Translations under genes and position numbers: made by a program
Source of the DNA: Consotaella aegiceratis
GTDB taxonomy: Bacteria; Pseudomonadota; Alphaproteobacteria; Rhizobiales; Rhizobiaceae
Direction of reading: 5' to 3'
DNA: 64,000 bases
Assembly: GCF_036541425.1 (NCBI RefSeq)
Contig: NZ_JAZHFT010000002.1
Span: forward strand, 124,001 to 188,000
Shown: piece after piece, positions 53,768-62,069 of the stretch
Numbering within the stretch: the stretch's first letter is position 1
How the letters are laid out: every line of letters starts with the position of its first letter
Notes under the pieces: generated by a model
What the model saw: the letters and a program-made list of their open reading frames with translations, nothing else
What the model was told of the DNA's origin: nothing
The model's database searches: none

Positions 53768-54595
53768 ATGTCAGCCAAGACGTTTTTCATTACCGGCGCC
53801 AACTCGGGCTTCGGCCTTGCCATTGCCGAGGCGGCCATCCGAGCCGGCCACACGGTTGTCGGCACCGTCCGATCGGAGACCGCAAGAGCCGCGCTCCTCG
53901 AACGACTGCCGCAGGCCCATGCGATGCTCTGCGACGTCACCGAATTCGACCAAATCCCCGAGATCGTCGCACGGGCGGAGGAAGACCACGGTGCCGTGGA
54001 CGTTCTGATCAACAATGCGGGTTATGGCCATGAAGGCGTGCTCGAGGAATCGCCGCTCGACGAGATGCGCCGGCAGTTCGACGTGAACGTCTTCGGCGCC
54101 GTCGCCGTGGCCAAGGCCTTCCTGCCGCGCTTCCGCGAGCGGCGCTCCGGCTTCATCGTGAACGTGACGTCGATGGGCGGACTGATCACCATGCCGGGGA
54201 TCGCCTATTACTGCGGCAGCAAATTCGCGCTGCAGGGCATCTCGGAGGTCATGCGCGCCGAGATGGCCCCGTTCGGGGTGTACGTGACGGCGCTCTGCCC
54301 CGGCTCTTTTCGCACCGACTGGGCCGGCCGTTCGATGGTCCGGACCGACCGCTCGATCCGCGACTATGACGAGCTGTTCAATCCGATCCGAGCAGCGCGT
54401 CAGGAGAAGGACGGCAAGCAGCTCGGCGATCCGGCGAAGCTGGCGGCAGCCGTTCTTACGCTCGTCGCCTCCGACAATCCACCGCCGCAACTGCTGCTCG
54501 GCAGCGACGCGCTCAAGCTGGTGACCGACCGCATCGAGCGCATGAAGCAGGAAATCGCGGCCTGGGAAGAGTTGACCCGCTCGACCGACGGCTGA
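53768..54595 (+). CDS. short-chain dehydrogenase/reductase (SDR)
   Basis: 275 residues. Classical SDR: nucleotide-binding TGANSGFGLAIAE near residue 8, NNAGYGHEG around 83, catalytic Ser in VNVTSMGG and YxxxK as YYCGSKFAL. C-terminus has PGSFRTDWAGRSM. Substrate unknown; likely an aldehyde or ketone given the AraC regulator next door. Confidence 0.94.
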   Translation: MSAKTFFITGANSGFGLAIAEAAIRAGHTVVGTVRSETARAALLERLPQAHAMLCDVTEFDQIPEIVARAEEDHGAVDVLINNAGYGHEGVLEESPLDEMRRQFDVNVFGAVAVAKAFLPRFRERRSGFIVNVTSMGGLITMPGIAYYCGSKFALQGISEVMRAEMAPFGVYVTALCPGSFRTDWAGRSMVRTDRSIRDYDELFNPIRAARQEKDGKQLGDPAKLAAAVLTLVASDNPPPQLLLGSDALKLVTDRIERMKQEIAAWEELTRSTDG

Positions 54596-54899
54596 GACCG
54601 GAGGGGCGAACCGAAGAGGCCGCACTTGCGCCCGCGACGCGCGCGGTCGTGGACGCGCTCAAAACCCACGCCCGCGCCGCGAACTTTCTATGGGCCGCAT
54701 CCCAAGCGACGGCCTCCACCGATCGCAACCGGTCACGGGATCAGCCGAGAGCTTTCGCGAAGACCTCTGCGGGCTGCGTCGAGCAAGGCACCTTGACGGT
54801 CCCATCCCGCCCCGGCGCAATCCAGCCGGAGTGGATCGCGTCGAGCAAGACCTCGTGCTGGCTGGCACCGCGTGGCGAGAAACCAATGCCCCTGATTGT

Positions 54900-55145
54900 C
54901 TCGTTCCATGCCTCGCGTGGCACGGCCTGCGGCCTCACTTCGCGCCCGAGCGCCTCTCCCATGGCATCATCGCGACGTTCCGGAACTGGCTCAACGCCGA
55001 CTTCGAACGCGGCACGCTCGCGCCCGTCCTCTCCGAATGGTGGATGTCCTTCGAAGGGCCGCGACTTCATTGTTCCAGCCGTTTCATGCCGCCGCCTCTT
55101 CGCGCCTTCGTCGATCTGCTGAGAGAGCAGCCGAGGCGTCGATGA
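54900..55145 (+). pseudogene. decayed C-terminus of a LysR-type regulator
   Basis: In the frame ending at 55145 the protein reads like the last ~65 residues of a LysR effector domain: SHGIIATFRNWLNADFERGTLAPVLSEWW followed by GPRLHCSSRFMPPPLRAFVDLL. These align in spirit with GLGIA-LP--LVADDL-GRLVPVL and LYYPS-R-MPPALRAFVD. Upstream, no frame gives an HTH or the rest of the domain, and the conserved Tyr and Leu positions are altered. So this is a remnant, probably of a regulator for a neighbouring dehydrogenase. The 54596-55300 stretch holds no intact gene. Confidence 0.55.
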
Positions 55146-55300
55146 AACGAGCGGACGATGGGCCGCTGCTGGCCGGCCCGCCCCACTCGCCCTTCGTGTC
55201 AGAGCCATCTGGCGACGCAGTAGGCGATCCAGGGCGCCGGCGGAAAAGAGCCGAGCCATCGGTTCGACAACGCTGCGTCCCGGCCGTGGCGCGGCTTCGA

Positions 55301-56314
55301 CTACCAGCCCTCGAGCACGATCTTGCCCTTGGCCATACCGCTCTCCAGCAGCGCGTGGGCCTTCCTGAGATTGGCCGCATTGATCGGCGACCAGCGCTCG
55401 TTGATGGTGGTCCTGATCTTGCCGTCGTCCACCATCTGCGAAACCGCGTCGAGCAACTTGCCTTGTTCGTCCATGTCGGGCGTGCCGAAGATCGGACGGG
55501 TGAACATCAGTTCGTGGTGGATTGACACAGCCTTCCGCTTGAACTGCATGACGTCGAAGCCCTGCGGATCATCGATCAGCGCGAAGCGGCCTTGCGGCGC
55601 GATGAATGCCGCGATTTCGCCGACATGCTTGTCGGTGTGCGTGGTCGAAAAGACGAAGCCCGGCGCGCCGATCCCGAGCGCTTCCACCTGGGCGGCCAGA
55701 GGCTTCGAATGATCCAGCACGTGATGGGCGCCAAGCCCCTCGACCCAGTCCCGCGTCTCGGGGCGCGACGCCGTGGCGATGACGGTGAGGTCCGTGCGTT
55801 GACGCGCGATCTGCACGGCGATCGAGCTGACGCCGCCGGCGCCACCGATAATCACGATGGCCCGCGCCGCGCCGGGCACCGCCTTGTTGACGTCCAGCCG
55901 GTCGAAGAGGGCTTCCCATGCGGTGATCGACGTCAGCGGAAGCGCCGCAGTCTCGGCCCAATCCAAGGATTTCGGTTTCCTGCCGACGATGCGCTCGTCC
56001 ACCAGGTGGAATTCGGCATTGGTGCCGGACCGCGTGATAGAGCCTGCGTAATAGACCTCGTCGCCGACCTGAAAAAGCGTGACGTCGGGACCCACAGCGG
56101 TGACGATGCCCGCCGCGTCCCAGCCGATCACCTTCCAGTCGGCATCCTGCGGCGGCGTGCTGCGCCGGACCTTGAAGTCGACCGGGTTCACCGAAACGGC
56201 CTTCACCTCGACGAGAATGTCATGGCCGGTCGGCGCCGGCGTCGGCAGTTCGATATCGACGAGCGATGCGTCGTCGGCGATCGGCAGGGGCTTTTGGTAT
56301 CCAACGGCTTTCAT
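55301..56314 (-). CDS. zinc-binding alcohol dehydrogenase family protein (quinone-oxidoreductase type)
   Basis: 337 residues from ATG 56314, with AAGGAGAC 9 nt upstream. MDR superfamily: VNPVDFKVRR, GWDAAGIVTAVGPDVTLFQVGDEVYYAG, and the nucleotide fold IVIIGGAGGVSSIAVQIARQ. The catalytic-zinc Cys/His set of true alcohol dehydrogenases is absent, so it is a QOR-like NADPH reductase of the YahK-less 'ZADH family 1' kind. Regulated by the divergent HxlR protein most likely, through the dyad in the gap. Confidence 0.9.
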   Translation of the reverse strand: MKAVGYQKPLPIADDASLVDIELPTPAPTGHDILVEVKAVSVNPVDFKVRRSTPPQDADWKVIGWDAAGIVTAVGPDVTLFQVGDEVYYAGSITRSGTNAEFHLVDERIVGRKPKSLDWAETAALPLTSITAWEALFDRLDVNKAVPGAARAIVIIGGAGGVSSIAVQIARQRTDLTVIATASRPETRDWVEGLGAHHVLDHSKPLAAQVEALGIGAPGFVFSTTHTDKHVGEIAAFIAPQGRFALIDDPQGFDVMQFKRKAVSIHHELMFTRPIFGTPDMDEQGKLLDAVSQMVDDGKIRTTINERWSPINAANLRKAHALLESGMAKGKIVLEGW

Positions 56315-56352
56315 GAGCGTGTCTCCTTGCTTGTGGAGCACGAATTTAGCGG

Positions 56353-56374
56353 GTACCGTGATAAAGCACGATAC
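56353..56374. promoter_or_regulatory. 22-bp dyad, probable HxlR operator
   Basis: GTACCGTG (56353-56360), six-base spacer, CACGATAC (56367-56374): seven of eight positions pair. Located in the 95-bp divergent gap between the dehydrogenase and HxlR genes. A weaker GTGTC-AAAAA-GGATAC lies at about 56393-56408 by the HxlR start. Confidence 0.55.
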
Positions 56375-56409
56375 GCACAAGTTCTGCCTATAGTGTCAAA
56401 AAGGATACC

Positions 56410-56775
56410 ATGGTGGCCAAGCTTCCCCACTCGCGATTCGACTGCGTTCCCGGCTGTTCGGTCGAGGCGGCGATCAGCCTGATCGACGGCAAGTGGAAAT
56501 GCGTCATCCTCTTCCACCTGCTCGAAGGCACCGCTCGCTTCAACGAGATCCGGCGGAGGATTCCGGGCGTCACCCAGCGCACGCTCACCAACCAGCTGCG
56601 CGAGTTGGAGGCCGACGGGCTGATCGTGCGCAAGGTCTACGCCGAGGTGCCCCCGAAGGTCGAATACAGCCTGTCGGAGCTCGGCCACAGCATGACGCCG
56701 ATCTTGGGCGCGCTGAAGGACTGGGGCGACGCCAATCTCGACCGTTTCGCCACGGCGGGTACGCCGGCGGCGTGA
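56410..56775 (+). CDS. HxlR family winged-helix transcriptional regulator
   Basis: 121 residues. HxlR signature: CSVEAAISLIDGKWKCVILFHLLEGTARFNEIRRRIPGVTQRTLTNQLRELEADGLIVRKVYAEVPPKVEYSLSELGHSM in condensed form. Cysteines near the N-terminus (DCVPGCSVE) are of the kind used by quinone and aldehyde sensors of this family (YodB/HypR), so a role in sensing electrophiles is likely but inferred. Divergent from the quinone-type dehydrogenase. Confidence 0.94.
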   Translation: MVAKLPHSRFDCVPGCSVEAAISLIDGKWKCVILFHLLEGTARFNEIRRRIPGVTQRTLTNQLRELEADGLIVRKVYAEVPPKVEYSLSELGHSMTPILGALKDWGDANLDRFATAGTPAA

Positions 56776-56907
56776 AATCGGGCGCGATATCCGTGCAAGA
56801 TCCGCCGGCACGAGCGGCCGCGGTTTCGAGCCGGACATTCCTCCGATCTGCCGGGATCTCGTTCAAAGCAAGTTCATCAGCTTTCCTGGTGCCCTTCCCG
56901 GAATTCG

Positions 56908-57609
56908 TTACATCCAGCGGGCCGCGGCGAGCAGCGCCGGCACCGCGTCGAGCGTAAGGGCAATCCCGTCGGGCGCATAGTCGCGAGGCGGTTCTCGGCC
57001 GGTCCCCCGATCGATCCAGATCGCGCGAAAATTCAGATCACGGGCCGCCACCAGATCCAGATGCGGACTGGCGCAGACATGCACGAGCTGGTCTCGAGCA
57101 ATGCCGAGTTCGTCCCAGGCATGGCGGAAAATGTCGCCCGACGGCTTGTAGGCTCCAGCCTGCTGTGCCGTGATCACACGGTCCACATGGCCGCCGAGCT
57201 GAGCCACGTTTTCAGCAATGACGGCATCGTCGGCGTTCGATATCACCGCCAGCCGAAACCCTGCCTCCTTCAGCCGCCCCAGGGTGTCGACGACCTCCGG
57301 AAAAGGCGGCATCCTGCCGATCGAGGCAGTGAGAATTTCGGCATCCCGGGGATCCGACGGCTGCGACAGGTCCGCCATGGTGCGTTCAAGCGCTTTGGCG
57401 CTGACCTCTCGGAATGAGAGATGTGGCCGCGACTGCTCCAGTTCGTGCTCGTGGCCGTCGTAGACCGAGATGAACGACCGAGGATCGATCGCTGCTCCGG
57501 TTCGCGAGAGGATCGCGTCCACGGCCGCCAGCAGACCCTCGTCCCACTGGATCAGCGTTCCGTAACAGTCGAATGTCAGCCAGTCCGGCCGGGGTCCCGT
57601 CAATGCCAT
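56908..57609 (-). CDS. haloacid dehalogenase type II-like HAD hydrolase
   Basis: 233 residues from ATG 57609, which has GGAG nine bases upstream; ATG 57624 is an alternative. Motif I is WLTFDCYGTLIQWD, with Tyr replacing the usual second Asp, which is the mark of L-2-haloacid dehalogenases and close relatives. Motif II ISNAD, lysine in AGAYKPSGDIF, motif IV HVCASPHLDLVAARDLNF. True haloacid activity is not certain; phosphatase relatives look similar. Divergent from LysR. Confidence 0.88.
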   Translation of the reverse strand: MALTGPRPDWLTFDCYGTLIQWDEGLLAAVDAILSRTGAAIDPRSFISVYDGHEHELEQSRPHLSFREVSAKALERTMADLSQPSDPRDAEILTASIGRMPPFPEVVDTLGRLKEAGFRLAVISNADDAVIAENVAQLGGHVDRVITAQQAGAYKPSGDIFRHAWDELGIARDQLVHVCASPHLDLVAARDLNFRAIWIDRGTGREPPRDYAPDGIALTLDAVPALLAAARWM

Positions 57610-57701
57610 CGCCGAATACTCCATTGATCCAGCGAGATTATTGACGGCCGCTTCATGCATATGGAAATTAAATATAACAATAAACGACATTGGTATTTTA
57701 A

Positions 57702-58583
57702 ATGACGATGGATTTCGATCTGTTGAGGACCTTCGTCGCCGTGGTCGATGCCGGCGGCTTCACGCGTGCCGCCGAGCGCGTTCACCTCACTCAATCGACG
57801 GTCAGCCTTCAGATCAAGAAGCTGGAAGCGGGCATCGGCCGTCCCCTTCTGGTTCGGGAACGAAGCGGAGGCGGCGTTCGCACGACCGAGGAGGGCGATA
57901 TCCTCCTCGGCTATGCCCGCCGCCTGCTGGCTGTCTCGGCCGAAGCCTTGGAAACCCTGCGCCATCCCTCGGCGCCCAAAACCGTGCGGCTCGGCGTGCC
58001 GGAGGATTTCGCCGGCCGGCGGCTGATCGGGCTGCTGTCGTCGTTCTCCCGCGCCTTTTCCGATATCCGCCTCGACACTCAGAGCGGTTGGAGCGCCGGC
58101 ATCTGGCGCCTGCTCGACAATGGCGACATCGATCTTGCCCTGATCAAGCGGGAGCCCGGCGATGGGCCGTGCCTGGCGAGTTGGACGGAGCAGCTGGCAT
58201 GGGTCTCGGGAGCCGATCATCCGCTCCCCCGGGACCCGATTCCGCTCGCTCTCTTCCCGCCCGGCTGCATCTATCGCGAGCGCGCAATGCGGGCGCTCGA
58301 CCGCGCCGGCCTGCGCTGGCGCATCGCCTATACCAGCCAGGGTCTCATGGGGGTCCAAGCCGCCGTCGCCGGCGGTCTGGGCGTGAGCGTCCTGCCCCCG
58401 GACGCGATGCTGGACGGCGAGCACAGGATTTTGAGCGAGGCCCGTCTGCCGGATCTGGCTGCGTCCGAACTCGCGCTCGTCGTCGCCGACCGCCGGCCGG
58501 ACCCGGCGGTGCGAACGGTGGCCGACTTTCTGGTGGACCAAGTCGGCCGGATGGTGGAGGGACGGGGCGCAAGACGCGGCTGA
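57702..58583 (+). CDS. LysR family transcriptional regulator
   Basis: 293 residues. N-terminal HTH: FDLLRTFVAVVDAGGFTRAAERVHLTQSTVSLQIKKLEAGIGRPLLVRE. The effector domain runs VRLGVPEDFAGRRLIGLLSSFSRAFSDIRLDTQSG to the end. Divergent from the dehalogenase-like gene over an AT-rich ~90-bp gap, the classical layout for control of that gene. Confidence 0.94.
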   Translation: MTMDFDLLRTFVAVVDAGGFTRAAERVHLTQSTVSLQIKKLEAGIGRPLLVRERSGGGVRTTEEGDILLGYARRLLAVSAEALETLRHPSAPKTVRLGVPEDFAGRRLIGLLSSFSRAFSDIRLDTQSGWSAGIWRLLDNGDIDLALIKREPGDGPCLASWTEQLAWVSGADHPLPRDPIPLALFPPGCIYRERAMRALDRAGLRWRIAYTSQGLMGVQAAVAGGLGVSVLPPDAMLDGEHRILSEARLPDLAASELALVVADRRPDPAVRTVADFLVDQVGRMVEGRGARRG

Positions 58584-58671
58584 GATCGGTCCTCGTGAGC
58601 TCCTCGGAGAACTTTGCGACAAAACCAATGGCCAGACGACCGCCAGGGTCGCGGAGCGCACGAGCTTACCC

Positions 58672-58691
58672 GCGGAGCAGGCTCCGCTTTT
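58672..58691 (+). terminator. rho-independent terminator after LysR gene
   Basis: GCGGAG, loop CAGG, CTCCGC, then TTTT (58688-58691), about 90 nt beyond the LysR stop. Confidence 0.6.
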
Positions 58692-58693
58692 GC

Positions 58694-58725
58694 GCCGAAC
58701 GAGCACCTTGCGGCCCTCGTTCGGC
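58694..58725. terminator. second hairpin between LysR and binding protein genes
   Basis: Perfect 10-bp stem GCCGAACGAG/CTCGTTCGGC with a 12-nt loop, three bases after the preceding hairpin. No T-run on the minus strand, so it could stop leftward transcripts only weakly, or be part of a transcription-insulating pair. Confidence 0.4.
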
Positions 58726-58846
58726 AGGATGAGGCCATCTGCGCGACGCAGACCGAGCCCCTCGGCCCGATGGTCGTGAACCGGCCAATTAGAGTCGGGC
58801 CAAGATGGACGGACCGACGGGATACGCTTTCAAGGCCGGCCGGCGG

Positions 58847-59851
58847 TCAGAGCGCGGCCTTCACCTTTTCAGCGACCTCCGGCGATACCCACTTCGTCCA
58901 AATGTCCTCGTGCGTTTCCAGGAACTCCAGCGCGGTGTCCTCGCCGGTCGCCTGATTCTCGTCCTTCCAGGCGAGCACGCCGTTGACCGTGTCGTTGTCC
59001 CACGACCGTGCCTTCAGATACTCCGCGGCCTGCGGGGATTTCTTGGCGAGGTCCGGCGTGATCAGCGTGTAGACGTCGGCCGGCGTCCAGGCGTTGAGCT
59101 TCGGATCTTCGCAATCCGGCTGCGTCGTACAGTTTTTCCATTCGGCAGCGTCAAACGGCGCATCGAACTCGAGCAGCTTCATCGGATAGCGACCGACGAT
59201 CGCCGTCGGCGACCAATAATAGCCGAGCCACCCCTTCTTGCCTTCGAAGGCATTGGCGATCGAGCCGTCGAGTCCGGCCGACGAGCCGGTGTCGAACAGC
59301 ACGAACCCCTTGTCCTTTGCATCATAGGCCTTGAAGAAATTGCCGACCATGATCTGGCAGCCCCAGCCCGCCGGGCAGTTGTAGACCGCCCCCTGGGACG
59401 GGTCCTCAGGCGAGGGAAACAACTCGGGATGCTCGAAGGCGTCGGACAGCTTCTGAATGTCGGGATGCTCGTCGGCAATATACTGCGGGATCCAGAAGCC
59501 CTCCTGGCTCCCGTCCGACAGAACCTTGGCGCCGTATTCGATCCGGCCGTCCTTGACGGCGGCGTCGATCTGCTCGCGGAACTGGTTGACGAACATCTCG
59601 GGCGCCACGTCCGGCTCGCCCTTTTCCGTCATCGAGGTGAAGGTCGGCATGGTGTCGCCCGGCACCAGTTCGGCGTCGCAGCCATAGCCGTTTTCCAGGA
59701 TGAAGCGGTCGATCTCGCCCATCACCTCGGCCGAAGCCCAGCTCATGGCGGCGATGCGGATCTGGCCGCATTCGCCGTCCTGGGCCCGAGCGGCGCCCGG
59801 CAGCACGCACAGCGCCACCGCTGAGGCAGCCAATAGAACTGCAGTCTTCAT
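58847..59851 (-). CDS. glycine betaine/proline-type ABC transporter substrate-binding protein
   Basis: 334 residues from ATG 59851 (CGGAGGG 6-8 nt upstream). Signal peptide ends AARA-Q. OpuAC/ProX-type domain: IRIAAMSWASAEVMGEIDRFILENGYGCDAELVPGD, then NCPAGWGCQIMVGNFFKAYD and KKGWLGYYWSPTAIVGRYPMKLLEFD. Several Trp and Tyr are placed as in betaine-binding cages. Cys pairs (CPAGWGC; CTTQPDCED) could form disulfides. No permease or ATPase gene lies within the window, so it is an orphan or its partners are elsewhere. Downstream of the mannitol dehydrogenase-type gene by ~135 bp. Confidence 0.88.
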   Translation of the reverse strand: MKTAVLLAASAVALCVLPGAARAQDGECGQIRIAAMSWASAEVMGEIDRFILENGYGCDAELVPGDTMPTFTSMTEKGEPDVAPEMFVNQFREQIDAAVKDGRIEYGAKVLSDGSQEGFWIPQYIADEHPDIQKLSDAFEHPELFPSPEDPSQGAVYNCPAGWGCQIMVGNFFKAYDAKDKGFVLFDTGSSAGLDGSIANAFEGKKGWLGYYWSPTAIVGRYPMKLLEFDAPFDAAEWKNCTTQPDCEDPKLNAWTPADVYTLITPDLAKKSPQAAEYLKARSWDNDTVNGVLAWKDENQATGEDTALEFLETHEDIWTKWVSPEVAEKVKAAL

Positions 59852-59987
59852 GGATTGCCCTCCGGTCGGCGCGCCGATGGACGCGCTCTCCGCAGGGCAA
59901 CTAGTTCGGCCGGACCACCCGGCGAGAGGATGACGCCCCGGCCACGAAAATTTCAGCCGCTCTACTCGCCGGCACGCCGAGCCGGCG

Positions 59988-61457
59988 TCAGCAGAACGCC
60001 TCGACCGTTTTGCGCGCACCTTCGCTGTGCAGCATCTGCAGGGCCTTGGTGTAGAGTTCGACGAAGCGCGGCTGGTCGGCCAGATCGCCGAACACCTCGC
60101 GGTTCTCGATGAAGGCGGTGATGCTTTCGCGGTTCTTGGCCGCGACCGCCATCAGTTCGTCCTTCAACCGGTCGACCACTTCGATGGGCTGGCCCTGTTC
60201 GTCCGTGCCTTCGGCATAGCGGGCCCAGCTCGCCACCACCGCGGCGCTGCGCGAGATTTCGCCGCCCGAGGCGAGATTGATGCGGATGACCGGCACCAGC
60301 CACTTGGGAATTCGGTCGGAACTCTCGGCACACAGCCGTGCCAGCGTGTCGCGCACTTCGGGATTGGCGAAGCGCTCGATCAGGGTGTGGCGATACTTGT
60401 CGAGATCGATGCCGGGCACCGGATCTAGGGTCGGCGTCGCTTCCTTCTCCATGTAGTTGAGCAGGAACTGGACGAACAGCGGATCGGCGCAGACCTCGTG
60501 GGCGTAGCGATAGCCGGCGAGATAGCCGAAATAGGTCAGCGCCTGGTGGCTGGCATTGAGCAGCCGCAGCTTCATCAGCTCGTAGGGCACCACGTTCTCG
60601 ACCATCTGGACGCCCGCGTCCTCGAAGGGCGGGCGGCCTTCCGGGAAATGATCCTCCACCACCCATTGCGTAAACGGCTCGCAGACCACCGGCCAAGCGT
60701 CGTCGATACCGAAGCGTTCGGCGACCTGCCTGAGGTCGTCCGGCGATGTGACCGGCGTGATGCGATCCACCATGGCGTTCGGGAAGGCCACCGACTTCAG
60801 CATCCAGTCCCCGAATTCGGCATTCTTGGCGCCGGCAAAGGCCGTGAACATCTTGCGCGCCACGTCGCCGTTGCCCTGGATGTTGTCGCAGGACATCACC
60901 GTGAAGGGCGCGATGCCACGCTCGCGGCGGCGCCTCAGCGCCTCGGCGACGAGACCGAACGTCGTGCGCGGGACGGCCCCGTCCTGAAGATCCTGGGCGA
61001 CGTCGGGCGTGTCGAACAGGAATTCGCCGGTGACGTGGTGAAAATTGTAACCGCCCTCGGTCACGGTGAGCGAGACGATCCGCGTCGTCGGCGCGGCCAT
61101 CAGCTCGATGACGCCTTCGGGATCGTCGGGCGCGTAGCGATAGTCGACGATCGAGCCGATGACGCTCGCTTCGTAGCGGCCGTCGGGATGCTTGATCACC
61201 AGGGTGTAGAGTCCGTCCTGGCCCTTGAGGGCGTCGCGCATCTTCTGGTCGGCCGGCATCACGCCGACGCCGCAGATGCCCCAGTCCATGGCTTTGCCCT
61301 GGTTCATCAATTGATCGAGGTACATGGCCTGGTGCGCGCGATGGAAGCCGCCCACGCCGAAATGGACGATGCCGACCTTGACCGCGCTGCGATCGTAGCT
61401 CGGCTTGGCCACCTCCTTCGGCAAAGATGCCAAGGTCTGATTGCTGAGCTTCTGCAT
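59988..61457 (-). CDS. mannitol dehydrogenase family protein (polyol/fructuronate type)
   Basis: 489 residues from ATG 61457. Long-chain polyol dehydrogenase: VGIVHFGVGGFHRAHQAMYLDQL is the Rossmann opening; SCDNIQGNGDVARKMF, FPNAMVDRITPVTSPDDL, VCEPFTQWVVEDHFPEGRPPFEDAGVQMV, and the catalytic Lys segment KLRLLNASHQALTYFGYLAGY. Oxidises mannitol, arabinitol or a sugar acid; exact substrate unknown. An AraC regulator lies divergently upstream, and a sorbitol-type dehydrogenase beyond, suggesting a polyol cluster that continues past 64 kb. Confidence 0.95.
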   Translation of the reverse strand: MQKLSNQTLASLPKEVAKPSYDRSAVKVGIVHFGVGGFHRAHQAMYLDQLMNQGKAMDWGICGVGVMPADQKMRDALKGQDGLYTLVIKHPDGRYEASVIGSIVDYRYAPDDPEGVIELMAAPTTRIVSLTVTEGGYNFHHVTGEFLFDTPDVAQDLQDGAVPRTTFGLVAEALRRRRERGIAPFTVMSCDNIQGNGDVARKMFTAFAGAKNAEFGDWMLKSVAFPNAMVDRITPVTSPDDLRQVAERFGIDDAWPVVCEPFTQWVVEDHFPEGRPPFEDAGVQMVENVVPYELMKLRLLNASHQALTYFGYLAGYRYAHEVCADPLFVQFLLNYMEKEATPTLDPVPGIDLDKYRHTLIERFANPEVRDTLARLCAESSDRIPKWLVPVIRINLASGGEISRSAAVVASWARYAEGTDEQGQPIEVVDRLKDELMAVAAKNRESITAFIENREVFGDLADQPRFVELYTKALQMLHSEGARKTVEAFC

Positions 61458-62069
61458 GATTCCGGTAACCCCCAAGGTCTTCGTGGGCCGTTTTCCTCGT
61501 GGCCCTGTCTTGCCGTTGCCACGGGAGGGTGCGTTCCGGCTGCGCGGGTCGCTGGGTTTTGCAGAGAAACCTGCCCCCGACCGGCCTCGCTCCCTGCGGC
61601 GGATGGACACGGGCCTCGCATCCGGCCCCCGTCAATCCACACCGGACGTCGAGTCCGACCCGACCGCGCCGCTTCCGGCCGAAGCACCTCCCTTGGGCCG
61701 CGATTATGATGCCGAACCATCCCGTTCCGCTACGCGACGATTGGCAACTAGCGTGCAATAATTGACAGAAAAGGATCAGGCTCGAACAGGAGACATTGCA
61801 GGCCCGCGACTTATGCTTGTATAAATTCGGCAGGCGAAGCGTTGGAGGACTTGGTCGCTTGATCCTGCAGACCCGCATCCTACGGATCGGATTGCATGTG
61901 TCGTCCGGAGGCGTCCCATCGGCTCGGCGAGACGGCCGAAATGGCTCTATTGCACCACCCATCCCGCAAAACCGCCGTTTTTCGTCCGACGTTACGCAGC
62001 ACCGCCGCCGAGGTCCGCCCGTGATCGGCATGGGCTTGGACAGGCCGGCGGAGGGCGCCGGGTGAAGCC
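61458..62069. other. 612-bp divergent intergenic region
   Basis: No gene found; the open frames here have no similarity and are shadows or chance. It is the control region for the polyol dehydrogenase and AraC genes. A TTGCAG (61796-61801) and TATAAA (61820-61825) with 18-bp spacing could be a promoter reading toward AraC; this is weak evidence. Confidence 0.5.
61796..61825 (+). promoter_or_regulatory. candidate promoter toward the AraC gene
   Basis: TTGCAG then TATAAA, 18-bp spacing, 244 bp upstream of the AraC start. Close to sigma-70 consensus at the -10; -35 only partial. Confidence 0.3.

Noticed and set aside
54741..55259. 172-codon minus-strand open frame in the LysR relic region
   Set aside because: No recognisable family; the plus strand carries the LysR-like sequence in the same place.
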